Below, in pieces: positions 1 through 6,437 of a DNA stretch of 6,942 bases. Positions within the stretch are counted from its first letter, which is position 1. Each line of letters begins with the position of its first letter. The notes under the pieces were generated by a model. That model did no database searches, had not been told where the DNA came from, and saw only the letters and a program-made list of their open reading frames with translations. Source of the stretch: Leptospiraceae bacterium UBA2033 (lineage in GTDB: Bacteria > Spirochaetota > Leptospiria > Leptospirales > Leptospiraceae). The stretch is taken from assembly GCA_002333425.1 (NCBI GenBank), contig DDBL01000065.1, positions 877 to 7,818 on the forward strand, read 5' to 3'. The translations under genes and the position numbers were made by a program.

Positions 1-236
1 CGTTTGGCGTGGTGTTGACCGATGACATATTGGTCTAGAATTTTTTTGATTTCTTGCGGTTTAGGAACATCTGCAATATGAGTTGGTCTTTCTAAATGAG
101 CCGGCTCATCCGCAATGATTTCAGTACAGAGAGAAATACATTCATCACAAATATATACTCCAGGACCTGCAACCAATCTCTTGACTGCATCCTGCTCTTT
201 GCCACAAAAGGAACAATGTAGTTTTTCTTTTCCCAT
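1..236 (-). CDS. clpX: ClpX, ATPase subunit of ClpXP protease (N-terminal part only)
   Basis: My own translation from the ATG at 236-234 gives about 78 residues, open to the left edge of the window. It begins MGKEKLHCSFCGKEQ and holds a four-cysteine zinc finger, Cys8-X2-Cys11 and Cys30-X2-Cys33, the substrate/adaptor-binding domain of ClpX. After a linker it reaches PKPQEIKKILDQYVIGQ, the conserved entry to the AAA+ domain. ClpX is the cytoplasmic hexameric unfoldase that recognises tagged or regulatory proteins and threads them into ClpP. The AAA+ core (Walker A and B, sensor motifs) lies outside the window. The start is 31 nt after the clpP stop on the same strand, so the two subunits are probably co-transcribed. 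The purine stretch GAAGAAA upstream is only a weak ribosome binding site. Identification is secure despite the truncation by the window edge. Confidence 0.95.
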   Translation of the reverse strand, partial: MGKEKLHCSFCGKEQDAVKRLVAGPGVYICDECISLCTEIIADEPAHLERPTHIADVPKPQEIKKILDQYVIGQHHAK

Positions 237-243
237 ATTCGTC

Positions 244-267
244 GGTTTCTTCGTCGAAGCCAAAACC
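244..267. repeat. Imperfect inverted repeat in the clpP-clpX gap
   Basis: The short gap between clpP and clpX is almost filled by an imperfect inverted repeat. The outer arms are GGTTT (244-248) and AAACC (263-267). Inside them lie TTCG and CGAA around a single base, so an RNA would form a short imperfect hairpin with a few looped bases. It lies just ahead of the clpX start, whose Shine-Dalgarno match is weak. It could affect mRNA processing or the ClpP:ClpX ratio, but no function is shown, and there is no U tract to make it a terminator. Confidence 0.4.
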
Positions 268-867
268 TTAACCTACCTTAGGTAATTTTCTGTCCGTAAT
301 AACGTTGTCAATGATGCCGTAGGCTTTTGCTTCTTCGGCTGTCATATAGAAATCTCTTTCGGTATCTTTCTCGATTGTCTTTAAGTCTTGTCCTGTGTGC
401 TTTTGGTAGAGGGTGTTAATAATGCTTTTTACTCTTAAAATTTCATTTGCTTGAATTTCGATGTCACTTGCCTGACCTGTTGCTCCACCAGTTGGTTGGT
501 GCATCATGATTCTAGCGTTTGGAAGAGCAGTGCGTTTGCCTTTTGCCCCTGCAGCAAGAAGTAGCGATGCCATGGAAGATGCTTGTCCTATACAAAGAGT
601 GCGGACTTCTGGTTTGATATATTGAATGGTATCATAAACAGCTAGGCCTGAAGAAATATATCCACCTGGAGAGTTGAGATAAAGGTAAATATCTCTTTCT
701 GGGTTATCGGCTTCTAAGAATAAAAGCTGGGCAATTAGAACATTTGCAAATTCATCATCAATCCCACTTCCAATAAAAATCACTCGATCTTTTAGGAGGC
801 GTGAGAAAACACCCATTTCTCTTTCCCCTCGGCTGGTTTGTTCTATGACTGTTGGTATAATTGGCAT
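268..867 (-). CDS. clpP: ClpP, ATP-dependent Clp protease proteolytic subunit (serine protease)
   Basis: The 199-residue protein has the usual length of ClpP. The serine protease triad is complete and in standard positions: Ser98 in GQASSMA, His123 in MMHQP and Asp172 in ERDF. The family motifs YLNSPGG (oxyanion region, near residues 63-69) and GLAVYDTIQYI are also present. ClpP forms a double-heptamer chamber in the cytoplasm that degrades proteins delivered by ClpX, or by ClpA/ClpC in other operons. A short N-terminal segment (about 10-15 residues, IPTVIEQTSRGER) precedes the mature region, as usual. The ATG at 867-865 follows the tig stop by 3 nt, with AAGGA (882-878) 10 nt upstream inside the end of tig, which points to translational coupling. 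clpX follows. Many spirochaetes of this type carry a second clpP elsewhere; which paralogue this is would need comparison, but linkage to clpX suggests the clpP1 type. Confidence 0.97.
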   Translation of the reverse strand: MPIIPTVIEQTSRGEREMGVFSRLLKDRVIFIGSGIDDEFANVLIAQLLFLEADNPERDIYLYLNSPGGYISSGLAVYDTIQYIKPEVRTLCIGQASSMASLLLAAGAKGKRTALPNARIMMHQPTGGATGQASDIEIQANEILRVKSIINTLYQKHTGQDLKTIEKDTERDFYMTAEEAKAYGIIDNVITDRKLPKVG

Positions 868-870
868 AAA

Positions 871-2205
871 TTAGTTATCCTTTTTGGGTCCGCTTAGAAT
901 TTCTGATGCGCGGCTGATAGAAATTTCACTATTCCCTTGTTTGTTAGAATTGGAAAGTAAAAAATCATATACTTTTTGGGAAATCAGGTTTTCATAAATA
1001 TTTCTATAAATTCTTTCTCTTGACTGTGGGTTGTTTTTTTCTTTGTCGCCCAATTGTAAACGATTGTAGACCGCTTCCATTTCTTCCGCCGACACAGTAA
1101 TTTTTTCAACTTCAGCAAGTTTATGAACTGCAAGATAGTATTTAATTTGGTTAATCGCCCTAGTTGTAAAGTTAGACTTTACAGAATCTAAGTCAGATCC
1201 AACCATTTCAGCATATTTTTCCATCGGCATATGCTCTAGACCATAGTCATGTCCAAATTGATGATAGATTGCTTGTGCTTCTTCTTCAATGAGAGAATTA
1301 GGAATACTAAAACTTGCGTTGTTTACTACTTCTGTAATTAAGTGGTTTGAGTAGTGTGCATGAAGTTTATCTTCCGCAAATTTTTTGATGTTGTCACTCA
1401 TTTTGGTTTTGAGTTCTTCCATAGTCTGCGTCTCATCCCATTCTTGAGCTAAGGCATCGTCTAGTTCAGGATAAATTACTTTAGATATAGCATTTACAGT
1501 GATGTTGAAAGTGAAGGTTTTACCTGCTAATTCTTCTGACATATCACTATCGTAGGTAAAATTAAAGGTCTTTTTCTCACCTTGTTTTAAGCCAAGTAAC
1601 TCAGCGTCTAATTTTTTTTGTTTTTTGTTTAGTCCGAGGTAATATTGGTTGTTTTTGGAATCTTGGACTTTTTCGCCTTGGTCATTAGTGGTTTCAATAT
1701 CAATGTCAAGTAAATCCCCGTCTTGTGAAGTTTCTTCAGCTTCACGTGCTTGTGTTTTTGAAAGTTTGAGTTGAATATCTTTTAATTGTGGAGCCAAATC
1801 GTCTTCTGTGACTTTGATTTGGTAAACTTCGACTGGAATATTTTTATAATTTCCTAAATTGATTTCAGGTGCTGTTTCATAAGTTGCTTTTGCAATGAGT
1901 GTATTGTGTCTTTCAAATTTTTCGATTTCGATCTTTGGGGGTTTGTAGGCTTTAAAAGAGAGAGTTGGATATAAGCCATTGATGGAATCGGTAAGTAAAA
2001 TCGTAACTGCATCATCGGAAACGGAATCTCCGAGCATTTTCACCACCATCTCCATAGGAGCTTTGCCTTGTCTGAATCCGTTTACTTTTACTTTTTGAGC
2101 GGCTTTTATGTATGCTTTTTTGAATGCCTCTTCAATATCTTCTGGGCTATAGGTTAAATCTAATTTTGCAGTTGCGTCTTCGTTAATTGTTACTTTGTAT
2201 TCCAT
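871..2205 (-). CDS. tig: Trigger factor, ribosome-associated chaperone
   Basis: The 444-residue length is normal for trigger factor. The N-terminal domain (about 1-115) carries the ribosome-docking signature GFRQGKAP at residues 43-50, which binds next to the exit tunnel. A middle FKBP-like domain (about 155-242) starts with DGDLLDIDIE and ends with ELAGKTFTFNITV. The helical C-terminal chaperone arms follow (about 243-420), with a polar tail ending GPKKDN. The protein shields nascent chains in the cytoplasm. The FKBP-like domain looks divergent: where the family usually has a glycine-rich stretch before the hydrophobic strand, there is a lysine-rich NKKQKKLD (193-200). Prolyl isomerase activity is therefore uncertain, while the chaperone role does not depend on it. 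The ATG at 2205-2203 has an AGAG ribosome binding site a few bases upstream. The gene lies between tRNA-Gly and clpP on the same strand, a classic tig-clpP-clpX order. Confidence 0.96.
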   Translation of the reverse strand: MEYKVTINEDATAKLDLTYSPEDIEEAFKKAYIKAAQKVKVNGFRQGKAPMEMVVKMLGDSVSDDAVTILLTDSINGLYPTLSFKAYKPPKIEIEKFERHNTLIAKATYETAPEINLGNYKNIPVEVYQIKVTEDDLAPQLKDIQLKLSKTQAREAEETSQDGDLLDIDIETTNDQGEKVQDSKNNQYYLGLNKKQKKLDAELLGLKQGEKKTFNFTYDSDMSEELAGKTFTFNITVNAISKVIYPELDDALAQEWDETQTMEELKTKMSDNIKKFAEDKLHAHYSNHLITEVVNNASFSIPNSLIEEEAQAIYHQFGHDYGLEHMPMEKYAEMVGSDLDSVKSNFTTRAINQIKYYLAVHKLAEVEKITVSAEEMEAVYNRLQLGDKEKNNPQSRERIYRNIYENLISQKVYDFLLSNSNKQGNSEISISRASEILSGPKKDN

Positions 2206-2249
2206 GGATTGCTCTTTGTAAGTGTATTAGGAGTGAATAAAATACATTA

Positions 2250-2323
<74 letters not shown>

Positions 2324-2391
2324 AATGTCGATGATAATTCCATGAAATTAAGATAGGGGGATTTGTAAAATAATTTTTAGGAAAAAAAGTC

Positions 2392-4215
2392 TTATTTCCC
2401 ATCTAACTGAAACTCTATACGAAATTTAACTCCATCGTCATTTTTGATTTCATGTTTCGCGTTTAATTGTTTGGAAAGCATTGAGATGAGTTTTAAACCA
2501 AAACCACTGTTCATTTTCGAATAGGATTGTTCTGAAAATCCTTTTCCATTGTCGTGAATGGTAAGAGAAACTACATCTTCTATTAATTTCATTTGTACAT
2601 CAATTTTATTATTTTCACTATCTTGAAATGCATACTTAATTGAATTTGTGATTACTTCGTTTATGATAATTCCTAGAGGAAATAAAATTCTTGTGTTTAG
2701 AAAAAATTCATCAATATCCACGGATAATTTTATTTTTACCAAAAGAGAGTGAATTTCTACTATCTTTTCAATTAACTCCGACAAATAATCATTAGCCGAT
2801 ACATTTGTATAATTTGTGGTTCTATATAATTTATCATACAATAAGCTCATTCCATGAATTTGGCTAATTGTTTCTTTGATAATAGAGGAAGTTTTATTAT
2901 CTTGAATGAAGCTATTTTTTATATTCAACAACCCAATAATGGCTTGCATATTATTTTTAATACGATGATGAACTTCTTTCAATAAAATTTCTTTTTCATG
3001 GAGTAATTCTTGAATTTTTAATTCAGATAATCGTCTCTCTGTTATATCTCGAAGTATGATCGTAAAAATTTTCTCTTTTCCTATTTGAATTTGCGAAATA
3101 GATGCTTCAAGGGGAAATTCGCTTCCGTTTGCTCTGACTCCGAATACAACCCCTAATGCATTCATGGATCTTGTAGTTACTCCCGTTTTCCCAAATTTTT
3201 CGATATGTTCACCATGGGAAGAATGAAATCTTTCTGGGATTAACTTATTAATTGACTGACCAAGGATTTCTTCTTTATTGTAACCAAATATTCTTTCTGC
3301 TGCGGGGTTAATTAATGTTATCTGTTGTGATTCATTAATGCTAATAATTCCATCCATTGCGGATTCTATAATACCAGCTAATCTATTTTGACTTTGGGTT
3401 AAAAGAATCTCGGATCGTTTTCGTTCCGTTATATCAGAAAAAACAAGAACAACTCCGGCAATATTTTGATTTAAATCATAAATAGGAGCGGCAGTATCTG
3501 CAATTTGAAATTCATTTTTTGTTTTTGAAATTAAAACGGTATGATTGGCAAGCCCTACAATTTGTCCTAATTCTAAAACTTTTTGGACTGGGTTTTGAAC
3601 ACGAAGCCTTGTATCATGATTGATAATATGAAAAACTTCTTCTAGCGGCTTACCGTGAGCTTCCTCAAATTCCCAGCCACAAAGTTTTTCGGCAATTGGA
3701 TTCATTCTTACAATATTTCCATGTATGTCAGTTGCAATAAATCCATCTCCAATTGATTGGATTGTTCTAATTAGGCTTTCTTCGCTTTTCTTTAAATTTG
3801 TTTCATTTTCTTGAAGTTTTTTATTTGCGTAGAAAAGTTTTAGAGCCATCTTAACTGAAGCAAGCAAAACAGTATTTCCTGAATGTTTTACAATGTATCC
3901 GTAAGACGTAATTCCTTCCGTTTTTTCAACGATTTCTTTTTCGGTATGGGATGATAGAAAAACTAGTGGTAGGCTAAATTCTTTTAGAATGATTTGGGAT
4001 GCATCTGTTCCTGACATTCGATTTTCACCTAAATCAATATCCATTAGAATTAAATCTATGGAATTAGGATTCGTTTTTAAGTGTGCAATACCATCTTCTG
4101 CGGTAAATACGTGTATTACCATAAAACCTTCTGCTTCCAGAAAAGCTGATTCAGTCAGAGCAATTATGGCATCATCTTCCACCAACAATACTTTTGGGTT
4201 TTGAAAATTATTCAT
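2392..4215 (-). CDS. Cytoplasmic hybrid sensor kinase: receiver-PAS-PAS-HisKA_2-HATPase
   Basis: This 607-residue protein has no membrane segment. Residues about 7-128 form a receiver domain: acidic cluster Glu13-Asp14-Asp15, phosphoacceptor Asp59 in LILMDID, Ser88/Ser89 switch and Lys110 in YIVKHSG. A short helical linker leads to two PAS domains (about 145-265 and 272-393), each ending in the DITERK/DITERR motif. The kinase core has the HisKA_2 signature KEVHHRIKNNMQ with the phosphohistidine at His416/417, most likely His417 before Arg. It is followed by an ATPase domain with N box (IINEVITNSIKYAF, Asn519-Asn524), G1 box DNGKGF (555-560) and GFGL (571-574). Receiver input and two sensor domains therefore probably control autophosphorylation. 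No response regulator gene is adjacent, so its target is unknown. GGTGAGG lies 8 nt before the ATG and a sigma70-like promoter is upstream, suggesting a single-gene unit. The PAS ligands cannot be read from the sequence. Confidence 0.93.
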   Translation of the reverse strand: MNNFQNPKVLLVEDDAIIALTESAFLEAEGFMVIHVFTAEDGIAHLKTNPNSIDLILMDIDLGENRMSGTDASQIILKEFSLPLVFLSSHTEKEIVEKTEGITSYGYIVKHSGNTVLLASVKMALKLFYANKKLQENETNLKKSEESLIRTIQSIGDGFIATDIHGNIVRMNPIAEKLCGWEFEEAHGKPLEEVFHIINHDTRLRVQNPVQKVLELGQIVGLANHTVLISKTKNEFQIADTAAPIYDLNQNIAGVVLVFSDITERKRSEILLTQSQNRLAGIIESAMDGIISINESQQITLINPAAERIFGYNKEEILGQSINKLIPERFHSSHGEHIEKFGKTGVTTRSMNALGVVFGVRANGSEFPLEASISQIQIGKEKIFTIILRDITERRLSELKIQELLHEKEILLKEVHHRIKNNMQAIIGLLNIKNSFIQDNKTSSIIKETISQIHGMSLLYDKLYRTTNYTNVSANDYLSELIEKIVEIHSLLVKIKLSVDIDEFFLNTRILFPLGIIINEVITNSIKYAFQDSENNKIDVQMKLIEDVVSLTIHDNGKGFSEQSYSKMNSGFGLKLISMLSKQLNAKHEIKNDDGVKFRIEFQLDGK

Positions 4216-4250
4216 ATAATATACCTCACCCTAATTAACATTTAACACCT

Positions 4251-4279
4251 AATATAATTCTCTTTATTTGCGATTGCAA
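4251..4279 (-). promoter_or_regulatory. Predicted sigma70-type promoter of the sensor kinase gene
   Basis: On the minus strand, TTGCAA (4279-4274) is followed by exactly 17 bp and TATATT (4256-4251), matching 5 of 6 and 4 of 6 consensus bases with ideal spacing. Transcription would begin near 4244 and leave a leader of about 30 nt that contains the strong ribosome binding site GGTGAGG (4230-4224), 8 nt before the ATG. The -35 hexamer is itself a palindrome and abuts an inverted repeat upstream. Confidence 0.6.
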
Positions 4280-4305
4280 CTCAAAAAAAATAAAAAACTT
4301 TGAGT
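4279..4305. repeat. A/T-rich inverted repeat next to the kinase promoter
   Basis: ACTCAAA (4279-4285) and TTTGAGT (4299-4305) are perfect 7-bp inverted arms around a 13-base A/T loop. The left arm touches the -35 box of the predicted kinase promoter. It might be a regulator site, or a poor terminator for the esterase gene that ends upstream at 4367, but the stem is A/T-rich and no proper U tract follows it. Treat it as an observed repeat with no assigned function. Confidence 0.35.
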
Positions 4306-4366
4306 AGGTATTTTTACGTGAGATAACTGGTATTTAGGTAGGGGTTAATTATGAATAACCTTTAAA

Positions 4367-5032
4367 TTATTTAATGAGTTTTTTTATGCTGGGATATAAA
4401 GTTTCGGCGACTAGTTTATGTCCTTCAGCAGTTGGATGAATTCCATCTTTTTGATTGAGTTCTTTAACTCCGGCAACCTTTTCTAGTAGAAATGGGGATA
4501 ACAAAATATTTTCCTCAGAAGAGAGGTTTGGGTAAATAGAATTAAATTTTTTTACATACGATTGACCCATATTAGGAAATGCTAACATACGAACTAAAAG
4601 AATTTTTACGGAAGGATTTTTCTTACGGACTTTGGAAATGATTTGTTTTAAATTGGACTCAATTAAGGTAGTCTCAATTCCGCGCATACCATCATTTGCC
4701 CCAAGTTCTAGGATAAAATAATCTACACCTTTAGAAATCGACCAGTCCAGTCTTACAATTCCTCCAGAAGTAGTATCTCCACTGAGTCCTGCGTTAACTA
4801 CTTTAAAATCAAAACCATCTTGTTTTAATCTTTGTCCGATTATAGAGACAAAGGATTCGTCTGGATTTAGAAGTCCCATTCCTGCTGTTAGGCTATCACC
4901 AAAGAATATGATTTTTTTTCTGGAATCTGTTTCGGTTTTTGTTTCTTTAGGTTTATCTTCTATTTCGGATTTACAGGTTGAGAAAAGTGTAACTAAGAGT
5001 AAAAGAGTTAGATTTAAAAAATGATTTTTCAT
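4367..5032 (-). CDS. GDSL/SGNH-family esterase or lysophospholipase, predicted lipoprotein
   Basis: The 221-residue protein starts with a lipoprotein-type signal: MKNHF, a hydrophobic stretch to residue 17, then LFSTC with the candidate lipidated Cys20. This is a relaxed lipobox of the kind seen in spirochaetes. A charged linker (21-40) follows. The rest is an SGNH hydrolase of the TesA/arylesterase type: block I FGDSLTAG with nucleophile Ser47, block II NAGLSGDTT with oxyanion Gly85, block III GAND with Asn113, and block V DGIHP with Asp196 and His199. All catalytic residues are present. Such enzymes hydrolyse esters, thioesters or lysophospholipids, and the lipid anchor would place this one at a membrane facing the periplasm or surface. 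The exact substrate cannot be told, so no gene name is given. The start ATG has a weak GAG 8 nt upstream. It is separated from the kinase gene by 151 nt and looks independently transcribed. Confidence 0.9.
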   Translation of the reverse strand: MKNHFLNLTLLLLVTLFSTCKSEIEDKPKETKTETDSRKKIIFFGDSLTAGMGLLNPDESFVSIIGQRLKQDGFDFKVVNAGLSGDTTSGGIVRLDWSISKGVDYFILELGANDGMRGIETTLIESNLKQIISKVRKKNPSVKILLVRMLAFPNMGQSYVKKFNSIYPNLSSEENILLSPFLLEKVAGVKELNQKDGIHPTAEGHKLVAETLYPSIKKLIK

Positions 5033-5073
5033 AAAGTAATCTCGGTTGGTCTAAGGGGAATATTTGTTTAAGA

Positions 5074-5101
5074 ATTAAGAAGATTGGATTTTTTTTGTCA
5101 A
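5074..5101 (-). promoter_or_regulatory. Possible sigma70-type promoter of the esterase gene
   Basis: On the minus strand a perfect -35 hexamer TTGACA (5101-5096) is followed by 16 bp and CTTAAT (5079-5074), which matches 4 of 6 positions of the -10 consensus. The start would lie near 5066, leaving a leader of roughly 33 nt before the ATG. The -10 is only fair, so confidence is limited. Confidence 0.4.
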
Positions 5102-5123
5102 TATAGAAATTAGATTTGGTGAA

Positions 5124-5160
5124 AAATTAGAGAATAAATGAGTTTGAGGTTGTGTAAAAG
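5124..5160 (+). repeat. Composite intergenic repeat, copy A, direct module
   Basis: The block from AAATTAG to GGTTGTGTAAAA resembles 6877-6912 in the same orientation. Over 5138-5159 versus 6891-6912, 19 of 22 bases agree, and the last 12 (GGTTGTGTAAAA, 5148-5159 and 6901-6912) are identical. Both copies lie outside genes. It looks like one module of a dispersed repeat, with no transposase nearby. Confidence 0.6.
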
Positions 5161-5329
5161 CATGGATTTTTGAGCATTATGTCATGATGAGCCTTAGGCA
5201 AAGACGTTGAGTTTAATGCATAGAAATCGCATTTCTCTGCGAGTCTGTGCCTCTGTGGCAAAATCCCAAACCACTTTCTATTTTATTTTTCAAGAACTCT
5301 TTTCTTTTTTAATTGACTCATGGATTTTT
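5161..5329. repeat. 11-bp direct repeat pair bracketing repeat DNA upstream of hsp33
   Basis: CATGGATTTTT occurs at 5161-5171 and again at 5319-5329, in the same orientation. The 147 bases between contain the CTCTGTGGCA module. This could be a target duplication left by insertion of a small element or a chance match in A/T-rich DNA. The segment between lacks clear terminal inverted repeats. Confidence 0.3.
5234..5263 (-). repeat. Composite intergenic repeat, copy A, inverted CTCTGTGGCA module
   Basis: This segment reads TCTCTGCGAGTCTGTG followed by CCTCTGTGGCAAA. Its 16-base core GTGCCTCTGTGGCAAA (5247-5262) is found exactly, in inverted orientation, at 6916-6931, and the flanking 11 bases are similar. 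The core can fold as a small hairpin, TGCC-TCTGT-GGCA. From general knowledge, motifs of this CTCTGTGCCTCTGTGGC type are seen between genes in many unrelated environmental bacteria. Their origin is unclear. Confidence 0.65.
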
Positions 5330-5352
5330 AGTTCGTTCGATGCAAAGAGTAT

Positions 5353-6210
5353 ATGGATAAAACAGATTCTTATTTAGTTGGGATTATACCTGAATATAAC
5401 TTTAGATTTTTAATTGCTGATTGTTCTAATTCAGTCAGAGAAGTAATCCAAAGACATGAAATGGAAAACTCTTCCGCAAACCTCACTGCCAAAACAATGA
5501 TTGCTGCTTTTTTTCTAGCCGGTCTTGTCAAAGAGGAGACAATGATTAGCATACAACTCGAGGGAGAAGGGGAAATTGAGAGGGTAATGGCATACTCAGA
5601 TAGATCAGGACGTATGAGAGGAATGGCTAAACACAATCAGGTGAAAGCAGATATCTCTGATCCTACTTTGGGAATTGGAGCGGGGATATTTCGTGTTACC
5701 CGCTGGGGTGGTGTGCAAAAGTTGCATCAATCAATCACTAAGCTTGAAGAAACTGCTTTTGAAACAAATCTTTTAAATTATATAAATGAATCAGATCAAC
5801 TTATTTCATTTGTTTCCATTTATACAGATATTGATGTTCGACCTATTAAAGCTTGTGGAATGATTTTTCAAGCTCTCCCGTTTACAACATCTAGGCAAAT
5901 TGATGATTTGATGGATAAAATTTCTAACATTGAATTAGACCAGTCCCAAATTTTTTCGGGAAGTTTAGACAATACTCTTAGGCTAATGGAAAATATGCTC
6001 GAGACCAAGGCAGATGTTTTAGAGGTAGGAATTCCTGAGTTTTATTGTGGATGTACACTCGAAAAAATCAAAAAAGTAATTATCTCTGTCGGACAAGAAG
6101 AAGCGTATTCTATCTTGGAAGAAAGAGGGCATATTGAAATGATCTGCGAGTTCTGCAGAGAAAAATACATATTAGACGCAGAAGAAGTAAGGCTTTTGTT
6201 TATAGGCTAG
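5353..6210 (+). CDS. hslO: Hsp33, redox-regulated holdase chaperone
   Basis: The 285-residue protein is full length for Hsp33. The N-terminal substrate-binding domain (about 1-180) includes the conserved SDRSGRMRGMA region and GIGAGIFRVTRWGG near 128-141, where the family has its GxGxLxVT-type motif. The C-terminal redox switch has Cys232-X-Cys234 (YCGCTLEK) and Cys265-X2-Cys268 (CEFCREKY), the same residue numbers as in the E. coli protein. Reduced, these cysteines bind zinc and keep the protein idle. Oxidation plus unfolding releases the zinc, forms disulfides and exposes a client-binding surface, so the protein holds unfolding clients in the cytoplasm during oxidative heat stress. The ATG is the only start between the upstream in-frame stop (5329-5331) and the conserved region. 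Its AAAGAG ribosome site is unusually close, at 3 nt. The gene is divergent from the esterase, and tsaE follows after a 224-nt gap rich in repeats. Confidence 0.96.
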   Translation: MDKTDSYLVGIIPEYNFRFLIADCSNSVREVIQRHEMENSSANLTAKTMIAAFFLAGLVKEETMISIQLEGEGEIERVMAYSDRSGRMRGMAKHNQVKADISDPTLGIGAGIFRVTRWGGVQKLHQSITKLEETAFETNLLNYINESDQLISFVSIYTDIDVRPIKACGMIFQALPFTTSRQIDDLMDKISNIELDQSQIFSGSLDNTLRLMENMLETKADVLEVGIPEFYCGCTLEKIKKVIISVGQEEAYSILEERGHIEMICEFCREKYILDAEEVRLLFIG

Positions 6211-6226
6211 AGTAAAGGGTTATATC

Positions 6227-6370
6227 GTCATTTCGACACTGTGAAGGCATTGGTCTGCGAAAGCCCAAGGGCGGAAAATCGTGAGAAATCTATCTTACAA
6301 ATTTTGTATTAGGTTTATCTTGTATTATATTTGCAAGATAGACCTCTCACTAAAAGATGTTCGAGGTGAC
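6227..6370. repeat. Imperfect palindromic intergenic element downstream of hsp33
   Basis: Two nested inverted repeats share one centre region. The outer arms are GTCATTTCGACA (6227-6238) and TGTTCGAGGTGAC (6358-6370). The inner arms, 6283-6302 and 6329-6348, are 20 bp with 17 matches and a 26-base A/T loop. All three inner mismatches would be G-U pairs in RNA made from the minus strand. The left side has about 35 more bases between outer and inner arms than the right, including CTGCGAAAGCCCAAGGGCGG. The element starts 16 nt after the hsp33 stop and has no ORF. It looks like a small non-autonomous or REP-type repeat of the GTCATTTCGA...GAGAAATCT kind known from several bacterial groups. A role as hsp33 3'-end stabiliser is possible, but no U tract marks a standard terminator. 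Confidence 0.65.
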
Positions 6371-6402
6371 TGTGAAACTTGATCTTAACTTAATAGCATA
6401 TA

Positions 6403-6429
6403 TCGGTGTTTTCGGTGTTCATCGGTGGT
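6403..6429 (+). repeat. Three near-tandem TCGGTG units just upstream of tsaE
   Basis: TCGGTGTT occurs at 6403-6410 and 6412-6419, and TCGGTGGT at 6422-6429, with a period of 9 then 10 bases. The whole segment resembles an intergenic motif of the ATCGGTGTTCATCGGTGG type that, from general knowledge, is scattered between genes in many bacteria. Here the last unit overlaps the ribosome binding site of tsaE. Confidence 0.7.
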
Positions 6430-6437
6430 AATCTTTG
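6424..6437 (+). promoter_or_regulatory. Ribosome binding site and TTG start of tsaE
   Basis: GGTGG (6424-6428) lies 6 nt before TTG (6435-6437), good spacing for a Shine-Dalgarno sequence. A TAA stop in the same frame at 6429-6431 leaves only one codon between it and the TTG, so no upstream start is possible. No ATG occurs in frame before the Walker A motif, where an ATG codon falls inside the P-loop and is too late. The TTG is therefore the best start. Confidence 0.7.

Larger units (their letters stand above)
5033..5352. other. 320-nt divergent intergenic region between esterase and hsp33
   Basis: No gene is supported here. The left third holds a likely promoter for the esterase gene. The middle (about 5124-5265) is repeat-like DNA with two modules that recur beyond tsaE. 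The right end leads to hsp33, whose only nearby purine motif, AAAGAG (5344-5349), is just 3 nt from the ATG, so translation initiation may be weak. I found no clear hsp33 promoter: TTGACT at 5313-5318 lacks a good partner -10 box. An 11-base direct repeat brackets the right half. Confidence 0.7.

Noticed and set aside
2372..2398. Possible terminator after the kinase gene (GGAAA and TTTCC arms around the stop codon)
   Set aside because: The stem is about 7 A/T-rich pairs with a mismatch and is not followed by a clean U tract, so it is too weak to call.
3989..4204. 71-residue plus-strand open frame
   Set aside because: It lies wholly antisense to the receiver domain of the sensor kinase, has no ribosome binding site, and its sequence is explained by the conserved gene opposite.
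4343..4360. GGTTA/TAACC inverted repeat after the esterase gene
   Set aside because: Five paired bases with an 8-base loop and no following U tract on the transcribed strand are not enough for a terminator.
5313..5341. TTGACT followed by TTCGAT as an hsp33 promoter
   Set aside because: The -10 matches only half of the consensus and the transcript would start almost at the ATG.
5370..5636. 88-residue minus-strand open frame
   Set aside because: It is antisense within the well-conserved hsp33 gene and resembles no family.
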